The translations under genes and the position numbers were made by a program. Shown here piece after piece: positions 1 to 11,313 of a stretch of 64,000 bases of DNA (position 1 is the stretch's first letter; each line of letters starts with the position of its first letter). Under the pieces are notes generated by a model that worked only from the letters and a program-made list of their open reading frames with translations, was not told the DNA's origin and made no database searches. The stretch lies in the NCBI GenBank assembly GCA_020740775.1, contig JAHEWK010000012.1, forward strand, positions 2,345,229-2,409,228, read 5' to 3'. This DNA comes from Ilyonectria destructans (lineage: Eukaryota; Ascomycota; Sordariomycetes; Hypocreales; Nectriaceae).

Positions 1-160
1 TTTATAGTAAATACTTAAATTCAAATAGTATTTAATAATAATACTGCTTTAGTAAACTGGAATAAATATATGCAGTTATAAAGTAACAGTAGACTTTATA
101 GTTATAGTATAATAAATACCTTATATATCCCGACACTTAATCTATAGCTGAATGCAAAGG
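1..160. other. AT-rich left edge of window, no gene
   Basis: The first 160 bases are dominated by TA steps with no usable reading frame. They look like the edge of a RIP-mutated block such as those seen later in the window. From about 160 to 537 the composition becomes ordinary. I see no gene there, only short frames without recognisable content. Confidence 0.6.
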
Positions 161-537
161 AAGTCCGGTTCTACAGAGTATGCTGAGTTACAATCTTGGG
201 ATCCAGCTAAGCCCCAGGGGGTGCAACTCCAAGCGTCCACTAACAACTGCAACATAACCTGCGCCTCCTAGGAGCACGCGACATTATCATCCTACAGAGA
301 CTCAATTCCCCGCAGTACCGACATTAAGAGCGGGGTATTTACATTAGGTCCCTGTGCTGGCGCACTCTGGGTTGCCATCCACGCCACCCGGCCAGGTAGC
401 CGAGCAAAAGAGTGGAAGCCGAGGGACCGAAGCCGGAGCCTCGAGACGGCAAAGATGCTTATGCTTTTTGCGGTTCTGTTACATGATCAATCTCGTTGTG
501 TTGAACAGAGTGGTCTTTTCTATGCTATTTTCCAAGC

Positions 538-1509
538 CTATATACCCTCAATGGCTTTGAGTCTATTTTCTGCGGCCCTTCTAACCGCGCTTATATCAGG
601 TGCCAGGAGGTCGAACCCATGCGGCAAGCCGGGGTAGAGGTGGAATTCAGTCGACACACCGGCCTTTAATAGTCTCAAAGCATATTCTATATCTTCATCC
701 CGGAATATATCCAGTTCACCCACGTCGATATATGTAGGCGGCAATCCTGCTACAGATGGCACCCTTGCCGGCGCTGCGTAAGGCGAGACTTGCCGGTCTC
801 TTCCTATGTTTCCTTGCCCCAACAGAGCCGTCCACCCAGTCACATTATCAACACTCTTCCAGACTGCAAGTGGGTCGAGATCCTCAGCTGGTTCAAGAGT
901 GCGGTCGTCTAGCATGGGGTAGATGAGAATCTGTTTGGCTAGCCGAGGCGTCAGGCCTCGGTCACGCGCCATAAGAGCCAAGGCCGCAGCGATGCCACCG
1001 CCTGCAGACTCGCCGAGTACGGCTAGACGAGCAGGGTCCACGTTTAATGCTTGAGCTTCTTCCGAGATATATCTGAGAGCGGCGTAGCAGTCCTCGACCA
1101 GCGTCGGGTGCTGGTGCTCCGGGGCGAGGCGGTACTCGACAGAAAAGATCTGGATGCCGATGTCATGGACGTATGCTTCCAGCGGCTTCAAGTTGTCCCT
1201 TGCCGTGCCAGCAATCATGCCGCCTCCGTGGACATGGAGTATAGCAGGCGTGGGTGGTTCCGTCTCGGATCCTCGCTTTCGCAAGTGCAGCACCTCGACG
1301 TCGGCGCCGTCGTGAGACTTGACAGAAAAGGTAGAAACGGCAATGTCGGCGTGCGTCTCGTGGCTAGTTCTCAGCGGGCCAAACATGGCCGTCACATTCA
1401 CTCTCCGCGTCGCAATGTCGTGGGCTTCGGGAGAGTCGGGCCACTGGGTAAGTCCTGGCACAAGAGGCTCCAAGGCCCGGACAAATTCTGGGTCGTACGC
1501 AAGTGGCAT
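538..1509 (-). CDS. Alpha/beta hydrolase, hormone-sensitive-lipase (HSL/GDXG) type esterase
   Basis: Single-exon gene for 323 residues, starting at an ATG that opens MPLAYDPEF. The HSL hallmark HGGG is at residues 94-97 and forms the oxyanion hole. The nucleophile elbow is GESAGG with Ser168. The acid is probably Asp267 in GELDIFRDE, and the base His297 in LPHGF, so the full catalytic set is present and length is normal for the family. No signal peptide is visible, so it is probably intracellular. The family hydrolyses esters, and in fungi such genes often sit in secondary-metabolite or detoxification neighbourhoods. The substrate cannot be inferred. It is separated by 1.3 kb from the divergent SDR gene. 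Confidence 0.9.
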   Translation of the reverse strand: MPLAYDPEFVRALEPLVPGLTQWPDSPEAHDIATRRVNVTAMFGPLRTSHETHADIAVSTFSVKSHDGADVEVLHLRKRGSETEPPTPAILHVHGGGMIAGTARDNLKPLEAYVHDIGIQIFSVEYRLAPEHQHPTLVEDCYAALRYISEEAQALNVDPARLAVLGESAGGGIAAALALMARDRGLTPRLAKQILIYPMLDDRTLEPAEDLDPLAVWKSVDNVTGWTALLGQGNIGRDRQVSPYAAPARVPSVAGLPPTYIDVGELDIFRDEDIEYALRLLKAGVSTEFHLYPGLPHGFDLLAPDISAVRRAAENRLKAIEGI

Positions 1510-2408
1510 CCTGTAGAAGATGCCAAGTAGGAGAGATTCTTAATCGATTCAGGCTGGGAATAATGTCGTATGCGAGGGGGACTAGTCGTACGAACACGCG
1601 AGCGGATTCTTATACTGTGATGGGCAATTTGAGCTTGGGCAGAGCAATGCAAGACCTCGCGCGGCAATCTGCCAGCCACGGAGTAGCATAGCTAACGATT
1701 AGAGTCGGCCAAGGGGCGTGATAATGGGCCACTCTGGCCCCCTGTCGCTGTTTCTCTCTCGAGGACCCGTTTTCAACCCTTCTTCAGACTCTTTGGAGGA
1801 AGCTCAATCTCTGACCAAGCGAAAGTCCGACCTTTCCGGATGAAGAAATTTCGCGAATAATACCTCCCCACCGTAATCTCAAGCCCACACTACTCACAAC
1901 ATAAACCTCTCACTTGGGTTCGGGGTCTGGAGGCGGTGTCGGGCCCATGTGACATGCTCGTGAGCCGCAAGACAGACCAGGGCAAGCCGATGCTACCCTA
2001 CGCCAACCTCGTCCAATTTCGCGAAATAGCCCAAATAGGCAAGTCGTGATAGTTCCACTACTTAAGGAAGCGTGCAAGATACTGTCCGAAGTTGACTTGA
2101 CTACTTTCAGCGTAGCGTCGCGCAGGGACAACAAGGGTTCAACGTTGGTGCCCAGGCCAATGTCGTCCCGGATATGAATTCACCGCCGGGCTGAGCTGAT
2201 GGCATCATCCTCGACCGTGAATAAGTTGCAAGTCAGCTTGAGCTTGATCATCCCCACATTGACCATTCCTTGGGGCGCGTTTGATGACCCTGGTCAGCCC
2301 CTCCCTTGGAGGCACCCAAATGAAAAAAAAAAGGAACAGCGAGGCAAATACGAACTGGACCAGCATTTGAAACAACCGCATTTGTCCGGTGTCAAATCCA
2401 GGTTCGAG

Positions 2409-2499
2409 GCGCCGTATAGATACGGTGATGGAGTGCGTGGGTCCGGTTATATGATTAGTTTCATGCGCCGTATAGATACGGTGATGGAGTGCGGGGGTC
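2409..2499 (+). repeat. Direct repeat of about 35 bp, two copies
   Basis: A segment beginning GCGCCGTATAGATACGG occurs at 2409-2443 and again at 2465-2499, 56 bp apart. The copies differ at essentially one position. The core CCGTATAGATACGG is an imperfect palindrome. The origin is unknown. Confidence 0.85.
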
Positions 2500-2584
2500 A
2501 TCATACTAAGTTGTGAGTCTAAATCATGGAGCTGTGAACAGCAATCTAGGTTGTTTCAAAAATGATTTTAATAAGAAGTCCGGC

Positions 2585-2680
2585 TGCTTTGAAATACAAA
2601 AACTCATAGCGTTTTAGGTTTTACTACCGCGCCATTTCGGACTTTAGGGTTGAGAAAATGCGATTGCTTTGAAATACAAA
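2585..2680 (+). repeat. Two exact copies of TGCTTTGAAATACAAA upstream of SDR
   Basis: The 16-mer TGCTTTGAAATACAAA occurs at 2585-2600 and 2665-2680, 80 bp apart and within 250 bp of the SDR start. AGTCCG-type motifs flank both copies. This may be a regulatory duplication, but no binding factor can be named. Confidence 0.6.
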
Positions 2681-2835
2681 GCATGATTCCATAAACACCG
2701 GGCCAAAAGTCCGAAGCCACAAGAAGATAAATAGTTCACCGGTACTACCAAAAGCTAAATCCAAAACTCATCAGAGCCATTTCTATTCACAGCATTACCC
2801 GGTTCCCAAGTTTCAAACTTCTTTATTCAGCCACG

Positions 2836-3843
2836 ATGTCCCGATACGCAGAAGCTCATTTGAATCCTGCTGGCCCCGGCGACGCTCGTCCGACAGCCCT
2901 TCAGATCATCAAGGACGAAGCAGCAGAGGGCAAGCTAGCCAGAAAAGTTATCGTTATCACCGGTACGTCGTCTGGAATAGGAATCGAGACAGCTTGCGCT
3001 CTATCCTTGACCGGAGCAAAACTGCTGTTAACGGCACGAGATCTGAACAAAGCTAAGACTGCTCTGGACGGGATCCTCGAACCTGGTCGCGTTGAACTCG
3101 TTGAGATGGACAATTCTTCCTTAAGCAGCGTGCGTGCCGCCGCGAAAGCCATTCTCCAGAAGTCGAACGGTCAAGTCAACGTTCTTATCAATAACGCTGG
3201 CATCATGGCTCTGCCTAAGTTGGAGTACACGAAAGACGGCTTTGAAATGCAGTTTGGAGTCAACCACCTCTCCCATTTTCTGCTCTTTGAACTCTTAAAG
3301 CCAGCCCTCCTCGCCAGCGCTAGCCCTGCATTCTCATCTCGAGTCGTCAACCTCTCTTCTTCTGCCCATCATGTAGCCTCGATCAATGAATCAGGCAACT
3401 ACAACTTTGAGAAGACTGAATACAATGAATGGGTTTCGTATGGCCAATCAAAGACCGCCAATATCTATATGGCCAACGAGATCGAGCGGCGCTACGGGTC
3501 GCGAGGACTTCATGCTACTAGTGTTCATCCTGGCGGGATTGCAACGGGGCTTATGCAGCATGTGGACCCTGCAATGATTCAAGAGATGCAAAAGGACGAA
3601 AATCTGTTCAAAATGATGAAGTCGCCAGAGCAGGGTGCTGCAACTACGGTGTGGGCTGCGATTGGCCAGAAATGGGAGAAGAAGGGTGGGGAATATCTTG
3701 CGGAGTGCGGAAGAACAACCCGTGGAAACGACAATCACGAAATTACCGGTGCAGGATTTGCAGGGCATGCCTATGACCCCGAGAACGAGGCTCGCCTCTG
3801 GAAAGATTCCTTAAAGATGGTGGGACTGACAGACGATCAGTAG
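2836..3843 (+). CDS. Short-chain dehydrogenase/reductase, retinol-dehydrogenase/WWOX-like
   Basis: Single-exon gene for 335 residues starting at ATG (MSRYAEAH). The Rossmann glycine motif is TGTSSGIG (residues 42-49), followed by NNAG at 119-122 and Asn143 in the NHL motif. The active-site Ser lies in LSSSAHH, and Tyr202-x3-Lys206 is in SYGQSK. All catalytic residues of a classical SDR are present. The roughly 35-residue N-terminal extension and C-terminal half resemble fungal WW-domain-oxidoreductase-like and retinol-dehydrogenase-like SDRs, which reduce or oxidise hydrophobic alcohols and ketones with NAD(P)H. The substrate is unknown. It is divergent from the esterase gene. Confidence 0.92.
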   Translation: MSRYAEAHLNPAGPGDARPTALQIIKDEAAEGKLARKVIVITGTSSGIGIETACALSLTGAKLLLTARDLNKAKTALDGILEPGRVELVEMDNSSLSSVRAAAKAILQKSNGQVNVLINNAGIMALPKLEYTKDGFEMQFGVNHLSHFLLFELLKPALLASASPAFSSRVVNLSSSAHHVASINESGNYNFEKTEYNEWVSYGQSKTANIYMANEIERRYGSRGLHATSVHPGGIATGLMQHVDPAMIQEMQKDENLFKMMKSPEQGAATTVWAAIGQKWEKKGGEYLAECGRTTRGNDNHEITGAGFAGHAYDPENEARLWKDSLKMVGLTDDQ

Positions 3844-4017
3844 GCTACGCCAGACAGAAGTAGCGGGAAGGATGAGGTACTTTTCACCATTTCTACCCGA
3901 TTACCTCTTATCAGTCGTTATTATATTTTCGGAGGATGCCAGGCTAGATAGTCAAGCATATTAGGAACTAACCGTGCATTCGATTAAGTTATATATGCTT
4001 TATTTCTCTAGCACTAC

Positions 4018-4211
4018 TGTTGGACTATCTGTGGAAGATGACCCTGTATTACGAAACCTCTAATAGATCAATATCCTGACCTTAGTCAGAAGGGGGGTCT
4101 GATAACCCCTCTTCTGGCCGGTCCGGATGACCGGCACAAGCAATCATCAACATCATCATCACTGCTTTGAACACTATCCATTTGATCAAATTGACTGTAA
4201 CGGATCCAACA
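4018..4211 (+). repeat. Solo-LTR-like repeat (TGTTGGA...TCCAACA), copia-like ends
   Basis: The segment begins TGTTGGA and ends TCCAACA, a 7-bp terminal inverted repeat with the TG...CA ends of an LTR. About 60 bp of its 5' part (from GACCCTGTATTACGAAACC) recur in inverted orientation at about 29590-29660. That shows it is a dispersed repeat. No clear target duplication is visible at the chosen ends, so the right boundary is uncertain. Confidence 0.55.
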
Positions 4212-5432
4212 GATAACTAGGCGTGTAATTGTTATAGCAATATCTTTCTAGCTACTTTAGCATAAAGGATGTACAGGAACTCAGAGCGGGGACCTGACGC
4301 AATCAAGAACAGACATCATATAATAGTGTGTGCCCTATTGGACGACAATTATACTAGAAGTTAATCTAATATCGGCAGTCGGGGCTGACGTGTTCTTGAC
4401 GTAAGGTAGCTTCAGCAGAACGGCGGTAGTCTGCACTTGTGCAAGCCACCGTTCACAATAGTGGCGCCGCCCGAATTCTAGCAGAATCTTGATGATAGAT
4501 AGAAATACCAAGAGGTTAGGGTGCCCTAGTACACATATACCCAGAGGGGGGACTAGAAGCTTAATAGTAAAAAGAAAACACCAATAATAGTATCAATAAT
4601 ATAGACTATATACCCAGTCTATTTAAAGGTTAATAGTTACTTAAACAGACTAAGGTTTCTAGTCTAACTGGTTATCTTTCCCAATATCTCAATATGCTAC
4701 AGGAATAGCTGCATCTTGAAAAAGCTAGATCTGCTGGAAAAGCTAGATCTTAAAAAGCTAGATCTTGGAAAAGGCAAAAACCTGATAGATATAAAAGCTC
4801 TGCAGGCCTCACCTCTTACATTCCAGCCATCCTTATATCCTCACACACCTCAACCAACCGCTACCCAACAGAATAAGATGCCTTATATTGTAAGGCTACA
4901 AGTCGCGGCTCGAAAATCTGGACTGAAAAAGATCATATAAATTCAAACCAACAGACCCAACAACATATATCTAGTGCAGTTACTAATCTTTAGCTGCCAC
5001 ACTATCCGAGAGCTAGCTGGCATAGATCTAGCTCTATAACGCTAGGTTGATAAAGAGCTACGCTATCTTAAGATCCTTCTTAAGAACTGTCGAATGGATA
5101 GAATCCCTCCGGCAGGAAGGGAATTCCTCGAGAAATTGCATTGTGACTACACAGTATAGACTATGCAGCTTATGAATGAGGTGGTGTTAGTCAACTCGCA
5201 GCCAAAGAATTGATACAAGAACCCAAAGGAATCCAGTTGCCTCCGACAGCGGCTGCGAAGGAACGATGGATGTTGCGGAGGAGGTTTATAAGAGACAAAA
5301 GACTGTAATTAGGTTTACGATCAATAGACTAAGTCCCTCGTCACACTCGTGCAAGCACGTGACTATACAGAATTTGAAACAGTAGTCAGAACAGTGATTT
5401 CAACAATGGCCGGATAGAAATACAAGCTAGTT
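4212..5432. other. Intergenic, no gene recognised
   Basis: Around 1.2 kb of moderately AT-rich DNA with no gene I can support. It contains a short tandem repeat at about 4715-4775. There a unit of 15-18 bp centred on AAAAGCTAGATCT is repeated three times, with a fourth degenerate copy. The frame running through it (LDLLEKLDLKKLDLG) is just the translated repeat. Confidence 0.5.
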
Positions 5433-5639
5433 ATGTCGTTGTCTGGCGACTTTTCCATTCTTCAACGGTTTCACTTCAGCACCTCAAATTTAGCGCCCCG
5501 CAGTGGGAGAGTCATCATTTCATTCTCAGGTGCCTTGGGCCGTTCTCACTGTATATGTCTCGAGCCTACATTTTCACACTCGACCTGCGAGTGTTCTGGT
5601 CAACAACTTGTTCAGCCCGATACTCTATGCGAAACGAAA

Positions 5640-7765
5640 ATGGCGGATCTGCAACCCGAAGCACTGACTAGATCGTCAGCAGCGGAGCAAAGCCAAACGC
5701 TGATGGTCGCTGACACGAACAATCACCTCACGGGTTACAAATCTACCAAGATCCGAAGATCAACACAGAATCGGGCCTTTTGGGTTCTTCGAGCGACCTT
5801 CGCCATTATAGGTGCGATTCTGTACACTGCATTATATGCTGTTATTATATTTGTCTACATTCGACGCAAGGGCGACAATGATGTGATCGACTCACCCTAC
5901 CCTGTTGATGCAAGGATCGTTTCGGGCCTCTGGTTCGTTTTCTCGGTCTTCATTTTGGACTTGAGCCGTATAGGATTGGCGGCTTGCGAAACTGCAGGCC
6001 TAACTTTGAAAAACTTCGCGCCTTCAACGGCGGTCAAGCTTTTGTGGCACGCCGACAAGTCTTGGTGCACGGTGACAGGATTGCTCAGCGTTGTGACTAC
6101 GGCGGTCACTCTTTTGCGGTGGAAGCTCAAGGGTGACCGACTCAAACCCTCGCGATATTTCCCTGGAAGACTGTGGTGGATCATTGTTTTCATACATGCT
6201 CCGCTGTGGATTGCCATACCTCTGTCTGGTTTGACGTTTAGTTTCGGCACTATCTCGACACTTACCGCCAGCGACCTCTCGATCATTGGCCCTAACGAGA
6301 CAACCTTTGACATGCGGGCATGGACGACAGTTATTGACGGTGCGGTCAGTCGCTGGTCTCAAGGCCTGCAGACAACCCCGAAAGCACCAAACATCTTCTA
6401 CGCGCCGGCAGGTTCACAGAACGTTAGTCAGACATTTTACGACGACGCAATCGGTACGTTCCAGGATGGCGACTCGATTTCCTTCTTCGCAGCTCCTGAG
6501 GCCGATTCACTCCTGAACGGCACCGCATGGGGCTTAAGAGTCAATATCAGCTGTCGACTAGTCAACCCACTCAAAGACCTGCAGTTGCTCACAGTTCGGG
6601 ATCTAGGACATTTTTCTAATACCACTTCCGGGCCCGTTGGATACACGGAATCAGTCGAAATTTATGGCGCCAGTTCCGCAATCCTCGCAGCCAGCAGTTT
6701 TAACCGAAGTGAACGGACTATGCTTACCCTGGCACTGTGACTGGAGCGGATGGGCAACCTGTTCACGATAGCAAACTGGAGATTATCGTATGACAATACT
6801 ATAATACTTCCGCCGGCGAGGATCCTACTATGAAAGCAATGAGGAACCGAGACGTGGTGGTTGCGAGCCGTCTTCCTCAGGCAGTCGCAAATCCCGACAT
6901 ACTGGCTTTCGGCTTGTCACTCCAAATACAGTCCTCTGTGGGTTACGTCGGAATATCAGCTGGACAAAGAACTTACTCCGACTTTCGGTGGTTTGGAAGT
7001 TCGCCTGTCCTGGCCAATAAAACTTATGGTGTTGACCCGGTTTGCCCGGGTTGCTTATCTGTCACAGGTAATTGCGACGAGCTGAGAGTGTTGCAATGTC
7101 AGAACAAGGAGCAGCAACGCCAGCAACTGATGCAACTAGCTTCTTCGGAAGGCGTGATGGTGCTGGAAAACTTGATACTGGCCGCCCTTACTTGTCAAGA
7201 AGTGACCCCGTCTTTTGTGCCACAGACTTGCTTCCATGCCTGGTACATGGCGAATCTTGCAACAGGTGGAAAACTGTACACATATGGGGGTATTCCAGAA
7301 ATACAGGCCCCAGAAATTAGTCCCGAGCGCATGCGGCTAGCAGTATTGAAATTAGCCGGCGAATTGGCCGCCGCGATGATGGGGCCTGCGGTGGAATTAT
7401 TCGAGGGAGATCTGGCGGGAGTCCGGACCATTAGGGCCCTCAAACCTGTTGTCATCAGTTGGAAACCAATTTTGGCATTGCTCTGTCTTTGGGCGCTCGC
7501 TATCACCATCTCGACAACTCTCTTCCTACTTAAAGGATGCGACGCACCTTTGCTGGATGGGTACCAGTTGTTTAAGGTTGGGGCGGAATGGGGCGAAGAG
7601 GCAAAAGGCGCGACCCAAGATAACTTTCAGTTCTGCGAGGTGCTTCAGGCGGTTCCAAAGAGGGGAGACTCTGAAATTGGCTATGAAGGACGACTGTTTG
7701 GGTTTGTCGGAGAGACCCTTAGAAGGAGAGAACGGAGATTAAGACCTGGAGAGGTTTACGGCTAA
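5640..7765 (+). pseudogene. Multi-pass membrane protein gene, broken by frameshift and stop
   Basis: One gene appears as two frames. The likely start is the ATG at 5640 (MADLQPEAL), preceded by an in-frame upstream ATG at 5433. Hydrophobic segments lie around FAIIGAILYTALYAVIIFVYI, GLWFVFSVFILDL, LWWIIVFIHAPLWIAIPL and, near the C terminus, ILALLCLWALAITIS. The middle is a Ser/Thr/Asn-rich presumed extracellular domain with NxS/T sites and Cys pairs. Around 6717-6719 the frame shifts by one base. The continuing frame reads on with sensible residues (YAYPGTVTGADG) but meets a TGA at 6791-6793 before the remaining 311 codons. The family resembles uncharacterised fungal transmembrane proteins. 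An unusual intron could rescue it, but I prefer a recently dead gene. Confidence 0.65.
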
Positions 7766-7799
7766 GAGCAGAGAAGCCTGCATAATGCATAAGTCAGTC

Positions 7800-8870
7800 G
7801 ATGCTGATTTAATGCGGTGTTAATTGATATTCTGCTTTCTGTATAGAAAACTATATTTTCGTCTGTATACTACTAAATAAAAAGTAAGTTTACCGAATAA
7901 TAACTGAACTTATACTGAATGGAATTATACTATTTAATTCTAACTTAAGTTATAATAATATAACTATATTAATATTCTTATTATTATTACTATATTTTTA
8001 AATTATTTAATATTATATTTTCTTTTTCTATTTATATTTATAGTAAAAACTCTTTTTATTAAAATTTTATCTTACTATATTATATTTCTCTTTAATAATA
8101 TATAGTATTATTTTATATTTCTATAAGATATTAATATATAGTATAATTATAACTTTTTAATATTAAAAGTAATTTAATAGCTATATTACTCTTTACTAAA
8201 AGTATATTAATTTAGTAATTATTAACTTCTTTTAGTATATTATTTATTAATTAATATATATATTAAAAGTATATCTTAAAAGTATTTAGCTAGAATATTA
8301 TATTATATTTACTCTAAATAAATATTTAAAACTTCTTATTAAATTATATATATATATTTATTATATATTTATAATACTTTAGTATTAATTATTAATAGTA
8401 AATAATAAAATATAATTAAATAATAAATATTATTATTCTTTCTTTTTATATTTAACTTATTATAGCTTAAATTAAAATTAAATAGTTATAATTAATAAAA
8501 TTATGATATACTTACTTTTTTATATAATATAAACCTCAAGATTTATCTATATAAATAAGCTAGAGTATTTAGCTTACTAGCTTTTAATATATTAAGTTAT
8601 ATTAAATTTACTATTTTATTATTACTAAATTATAATCTATATTACTTAGTATAATATTTTAATCTACTAAATTATACACTTTATACTTAAACTTACTCTA
8701 TACTCTTAAGATAGATTTAATTATTATATAACTTTAAACTTTATTTACTCTAACTTTAAATTTTAACTAATTAGTAACTCAGCTTAGCAGTAAGTAATAT
8801 TACAGTATTATACAGGCTATAAAATTCTATTTATATAGATAATTCTAGTAGAATCACCTGTAAATAAATC
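7800..8870. other. AT-rich island (RIP-like), no gene
   Basis: About 1.07 kb of nearly pure A+T sequence with TA dinucleotides dominating and stop codons in all frames. Both borders with normal-GC DNA are sharp. It is probably a RIP-mutated transposon remnant, but nothing identifiable remains. Confidence 0.7.
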
Positions 8871-9334
8871 CTAGGGCGTCTATTAGAGCTGTTATACTAC
8901 GTATAGGCATTATTATTCTATTCCTACCTAATTATCGCTCCCCTAACGCTTAATTTGCCCGCCATTACAGAAGTGGACTCGCCTAGATTAGCGGCGATTC
9001 TAGAGATACATAGGGATAACAGGGTTGCTCGCGCAATGAACTATAAACGGCTAGTTATAGAATAACAGGGGCTCAAGTCACCGACGCTAGTTCTTGCATA
9101 TTAATAACCAGCATTAGGATCCTAGAGACAAGGGGCTTGCTTGCTGTGGAGGATGCATGCATAACCGCCAGCCCAGTAAGATTGCTCCTCTAGAGCTGTA
9201 GTGAAGGGGGCGAAAGGCCTGGCAGTAGCAGTAAATGGACGACATATAAAAAGACCAGTAGTCACCCAGCTTTTACGACACAAAATCATCAAATCATTCC
9301 CATCGATAGTTTTTAACTATCTGCACGTGTCGAG
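8871..9334. promoter_or_regulatory. Upstream region of the beta-propeller gene
   Basis: Ordinary-composition sequence between the AT island and the next start codon. Two similar stretches containing ATAACAGGG, at about 9011-9028 and 9056-9070, look like a decayed duplication. The last 60-100 bases before 9335 are presumed promoter and 5' leader. No specific site can be supported. Confidence 0.3.
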
Positions 9335-10324
9335 ATGTTTCCAAGCATCTTCAGACTCTGGCCTGCGGCCCTCCTTTTCCCTGTCGTTCAGGGTCTTTCA
9401 GTTGAAATTACCCAAGATTTCCCTTTGGGCTCCGAGGTCGAAAATCTCGTGCTACGGCCCTCCGGATCTGTCCTGGCCACCGTCTACACTTTTCCCCATA
9501 TCTATGAAGTCGACGTGTCCAAATATTCGACACCAAAGCTTTTACACACCTTTCACAACACAAGCGGCGCCTGTGGTATTGCGGTATCGTCAGAGCCTGA
9601 TGTGTATTTCGTTCTCACTGGCAACTTCTCATTCCACACGTTCTCTCCTGTGCCCGGGTCGTACGCAATTCACCGTTTGTCATTCAGCAAGTACGGCAAA
9701 CCAATCGTCAAGGAACTTGCTCCTCTGGGGGACATCTCTCAACCCAACGGTATGATCGCCGTGCCGAATACTCCATACGTCTTGATCGCAGACAGCAGAG
9801 GCGGCTACGTGTATCGTTTCAACACCGAAACCCTTCAGCTCACCCTCTTCTTCGACCACCCATTACTGAAACCGGTTCCGACGGAAGGCGCTCTATTTGG
9901 GGTGAATGGTGTCAAGCTTTCGAATGGATTCCTCTATTTCAGCAACTCGAATCAACATATCGTAGCAAGAATCAAAGCCTCTGGGAAAGAGCCGCGACTT
10001 AAAGGCAGTCCAGAGGTCGTTGCTTTGCAGGTGCCCGTCGATGACTTTATTGTCGATGATACGACTGGGGATCTCTACATTACACAGCAGGGAGCTATCA
10101 ACGGACTGGGTCTCGTCAGGAGGAATGACTATGGCTCCAAGCCGAGAACGATCGTTGGCGGGCCAGGCAGTACGACTCTTCTAGCTCCAACCGCAGCCAT
10201 TTGGGCGAAAGAGGCCGTAGGACGAACACTGATCGTCTCAGTGATCGGGGGATTTGAACAATTTCAGACTCAGAACTACACTGGCGGGGCGAGACTCGCA
10301 GTAATTCGTCTAGGGTCGAGATAA
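9335..10324 (+). CDS. Secreted SMP-30/gluconolactonase-like six-bladed beta-propeller protein
   Basis: Single-exon gene for 329 residues. The N terminus MFPSIFRLWPAALLFPVVQG is a typical signal peptide with cleavage expected near VQGLS. Repeated strand-turn units such as NLVLRPSGSVLATVY, PNGMIAVPN, ADSRGGYVYRFN, GVNGVKLSNGFLYFSNS and VDDFIVDDTTGDLYIT are characteristic of the SMP-30/gluconolactonase propeller fold. In fungi this fold includes secreted lactonase-like proteins. It also includes, as far as I recall, the hetero-Diels-Alderases of tropolone-sesquiterpene pathways. Which role applies here is unknown, since no obvious polyketide or terpene synthase is present. The frame appears fully intact. 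Confidence 0.85.
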   Translation: MFPSIFRLWPAALLFPVVQGLSVEITQDFPLGSEVENLVLRPSGSVLATVYTFPHIYEVDVSKYSTPKLLHTFHNTSGACGIAVSSEPDVYFVLTGNFSFHTFSPVPGSYAIHRLSFSKYGKPIVKELAPLGDISQPNGMIAVPNTPYVLIADSRGGYVYRFNTETLQLTLFFDHPLLKPVPTEGALFGVNGVKLSNGFLYFSNSNQHIVARIKASGKEPRLKGSPEVVALQVPVDDFIVDDTTGDLYITQQGAINGLGLVRRNDYGSKPRTIVGGPGSTTLLAPTAAIWAKEAVGRTLIVSVIGGFEQFQTQNYTGGARLAVIRLGSR

Positions 10325-11313
10325 AGCTAAGCTGCGTATGAATCTTCAGTGTTGGGAAAACCGCAAAAGATAATACATAAACTATTAAAATTCACTGCGT
10401 TCGTACAAGCCGCCAATGGCCCACGCCATCATGGACGGAGAAAATCCATTCCGTGCCCCCTTGTGAGGAGACGTGCACTGCGACAGCCACATCGTCAACC
10501 TTGACAGGGTCTTGGCTCGTCTACATACCGCACATGTTGTGCGCCTCTACTTTGCTTCGGAGACGACCAAAGGACTTCCGGCCGGGACACTTCCTGGACC
10601 CGCCCTGGATGGGCCCAGCCGATAGCTTATGGACGAACGCCCAACCTTGCTCAGCCGGCTGACGAACCGGTTGGTCGACCTTTAGGCATGTGGCCCTCCA
10701 ACAAGCCGGGGATCCTTTGGAGCTCCCTCATCACGGAGTACCTCGAGGGGCTCCACCAGACGGTCGGCCCCCAACAAGCGTTATTTGCAAGTGCTTACCT
10801 CTCTGCTTATGCGATTGCCGACCAGAAGTGGTTAGGAGCGGTTACGACGTCCCAGGAGGGGATGTTGCAAAGCGGTGCGCTTCCGCGCTAGGACAGTTGG
10901 GGTTTATTGCGCGAGCATCCTTGTTATACTGGAGCATCGCTTTGCCCCTCCCGGCCCGTTTGGCAAGATATAGGTGGGCGGCGCAGGTCTAGACCAAGCC
11001 TCTATATCGTGTTCGGACCAAAGCTTCCTTTAACAGGCACTCGAGATTACCTCCTGATGGCATTTCTGTGGAAGCATCCCTAGGAACTGATAAGCACCAT
11101 CCAACCACGTGGTTCGGTGCTAGAATCTGCGAAAGAGTGATCCTCCTGTTACCTACAACTACTCGCCAGCATTTTCGGCTTGAGCAATCATGCTTAAATA
11201 GCCAGCAAGCCAGACTCCATTGAAATCTCCTTTTCTCGACCTACCCTCCACACCAACCCTTTTCAAACCAGAGTCGCTCGCTCAGCAGCGCAGGCTACCC
11301 TCGGTTTCCAGTC
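10325..11313. other. Gene-free stretch with possible decayed coding sequence
   Basis: Nearly 1 kb of GC-normal DNA without a recognisable gene. Short open stretches have coding-like composition, for example the frames around 10400-10560 and 10690-11080. They are broken by stops and frame changes, and I cannot assign them to a family. They are most likely an old gene relic plus the promoter of the dienelactone hydrolase gene. Confidence 0.35.

Larger units (their letters stand above)
1510..2835. other. Divergent intergenic region between esterase and SDR
   Basis: About 1.3 kb of ordinary composition lies between two divergent genes. I find no convincing coding segment. It holds two pairs of direct repeats, listed separately, and several AGTCCG/CGGACT motifs close to the SDR start. 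It presumably contains the promoters of both genes. Confidence 0.5.

Noticed and set aside
4716..4940. 74-codon frame with LDLLEKLDLKKLDL repeats
   Set aside because: It is simply the translation of a short tandem DNA repeat in non-coding sequence.
5433..5639. Upstream in-frame ATG extending the membrane protein by 69 residues
   Set aside because: The extension has no motif, and the ATG at 5640 opens a more typical cytoplasmic N terminus. The upstream part is more likely 5' leader.
9011..9028. Sequence TAGGGATAACAGGGTTGC resembling the I-SceI homing endonuclease site
   Set aside because: It matches the first 15 of 18 bases, but there is no endonuclease or intron nearby. A similar ATAACAGGG stretch lies 45 bp further on, so it is more likely part of a local duplication or coincidence.
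10453..10992. Several short overlapping frames that might be a transporter or enzyme remnant
   Set aside because: I could not match any of them to a family with confidence, so no gene call is made.
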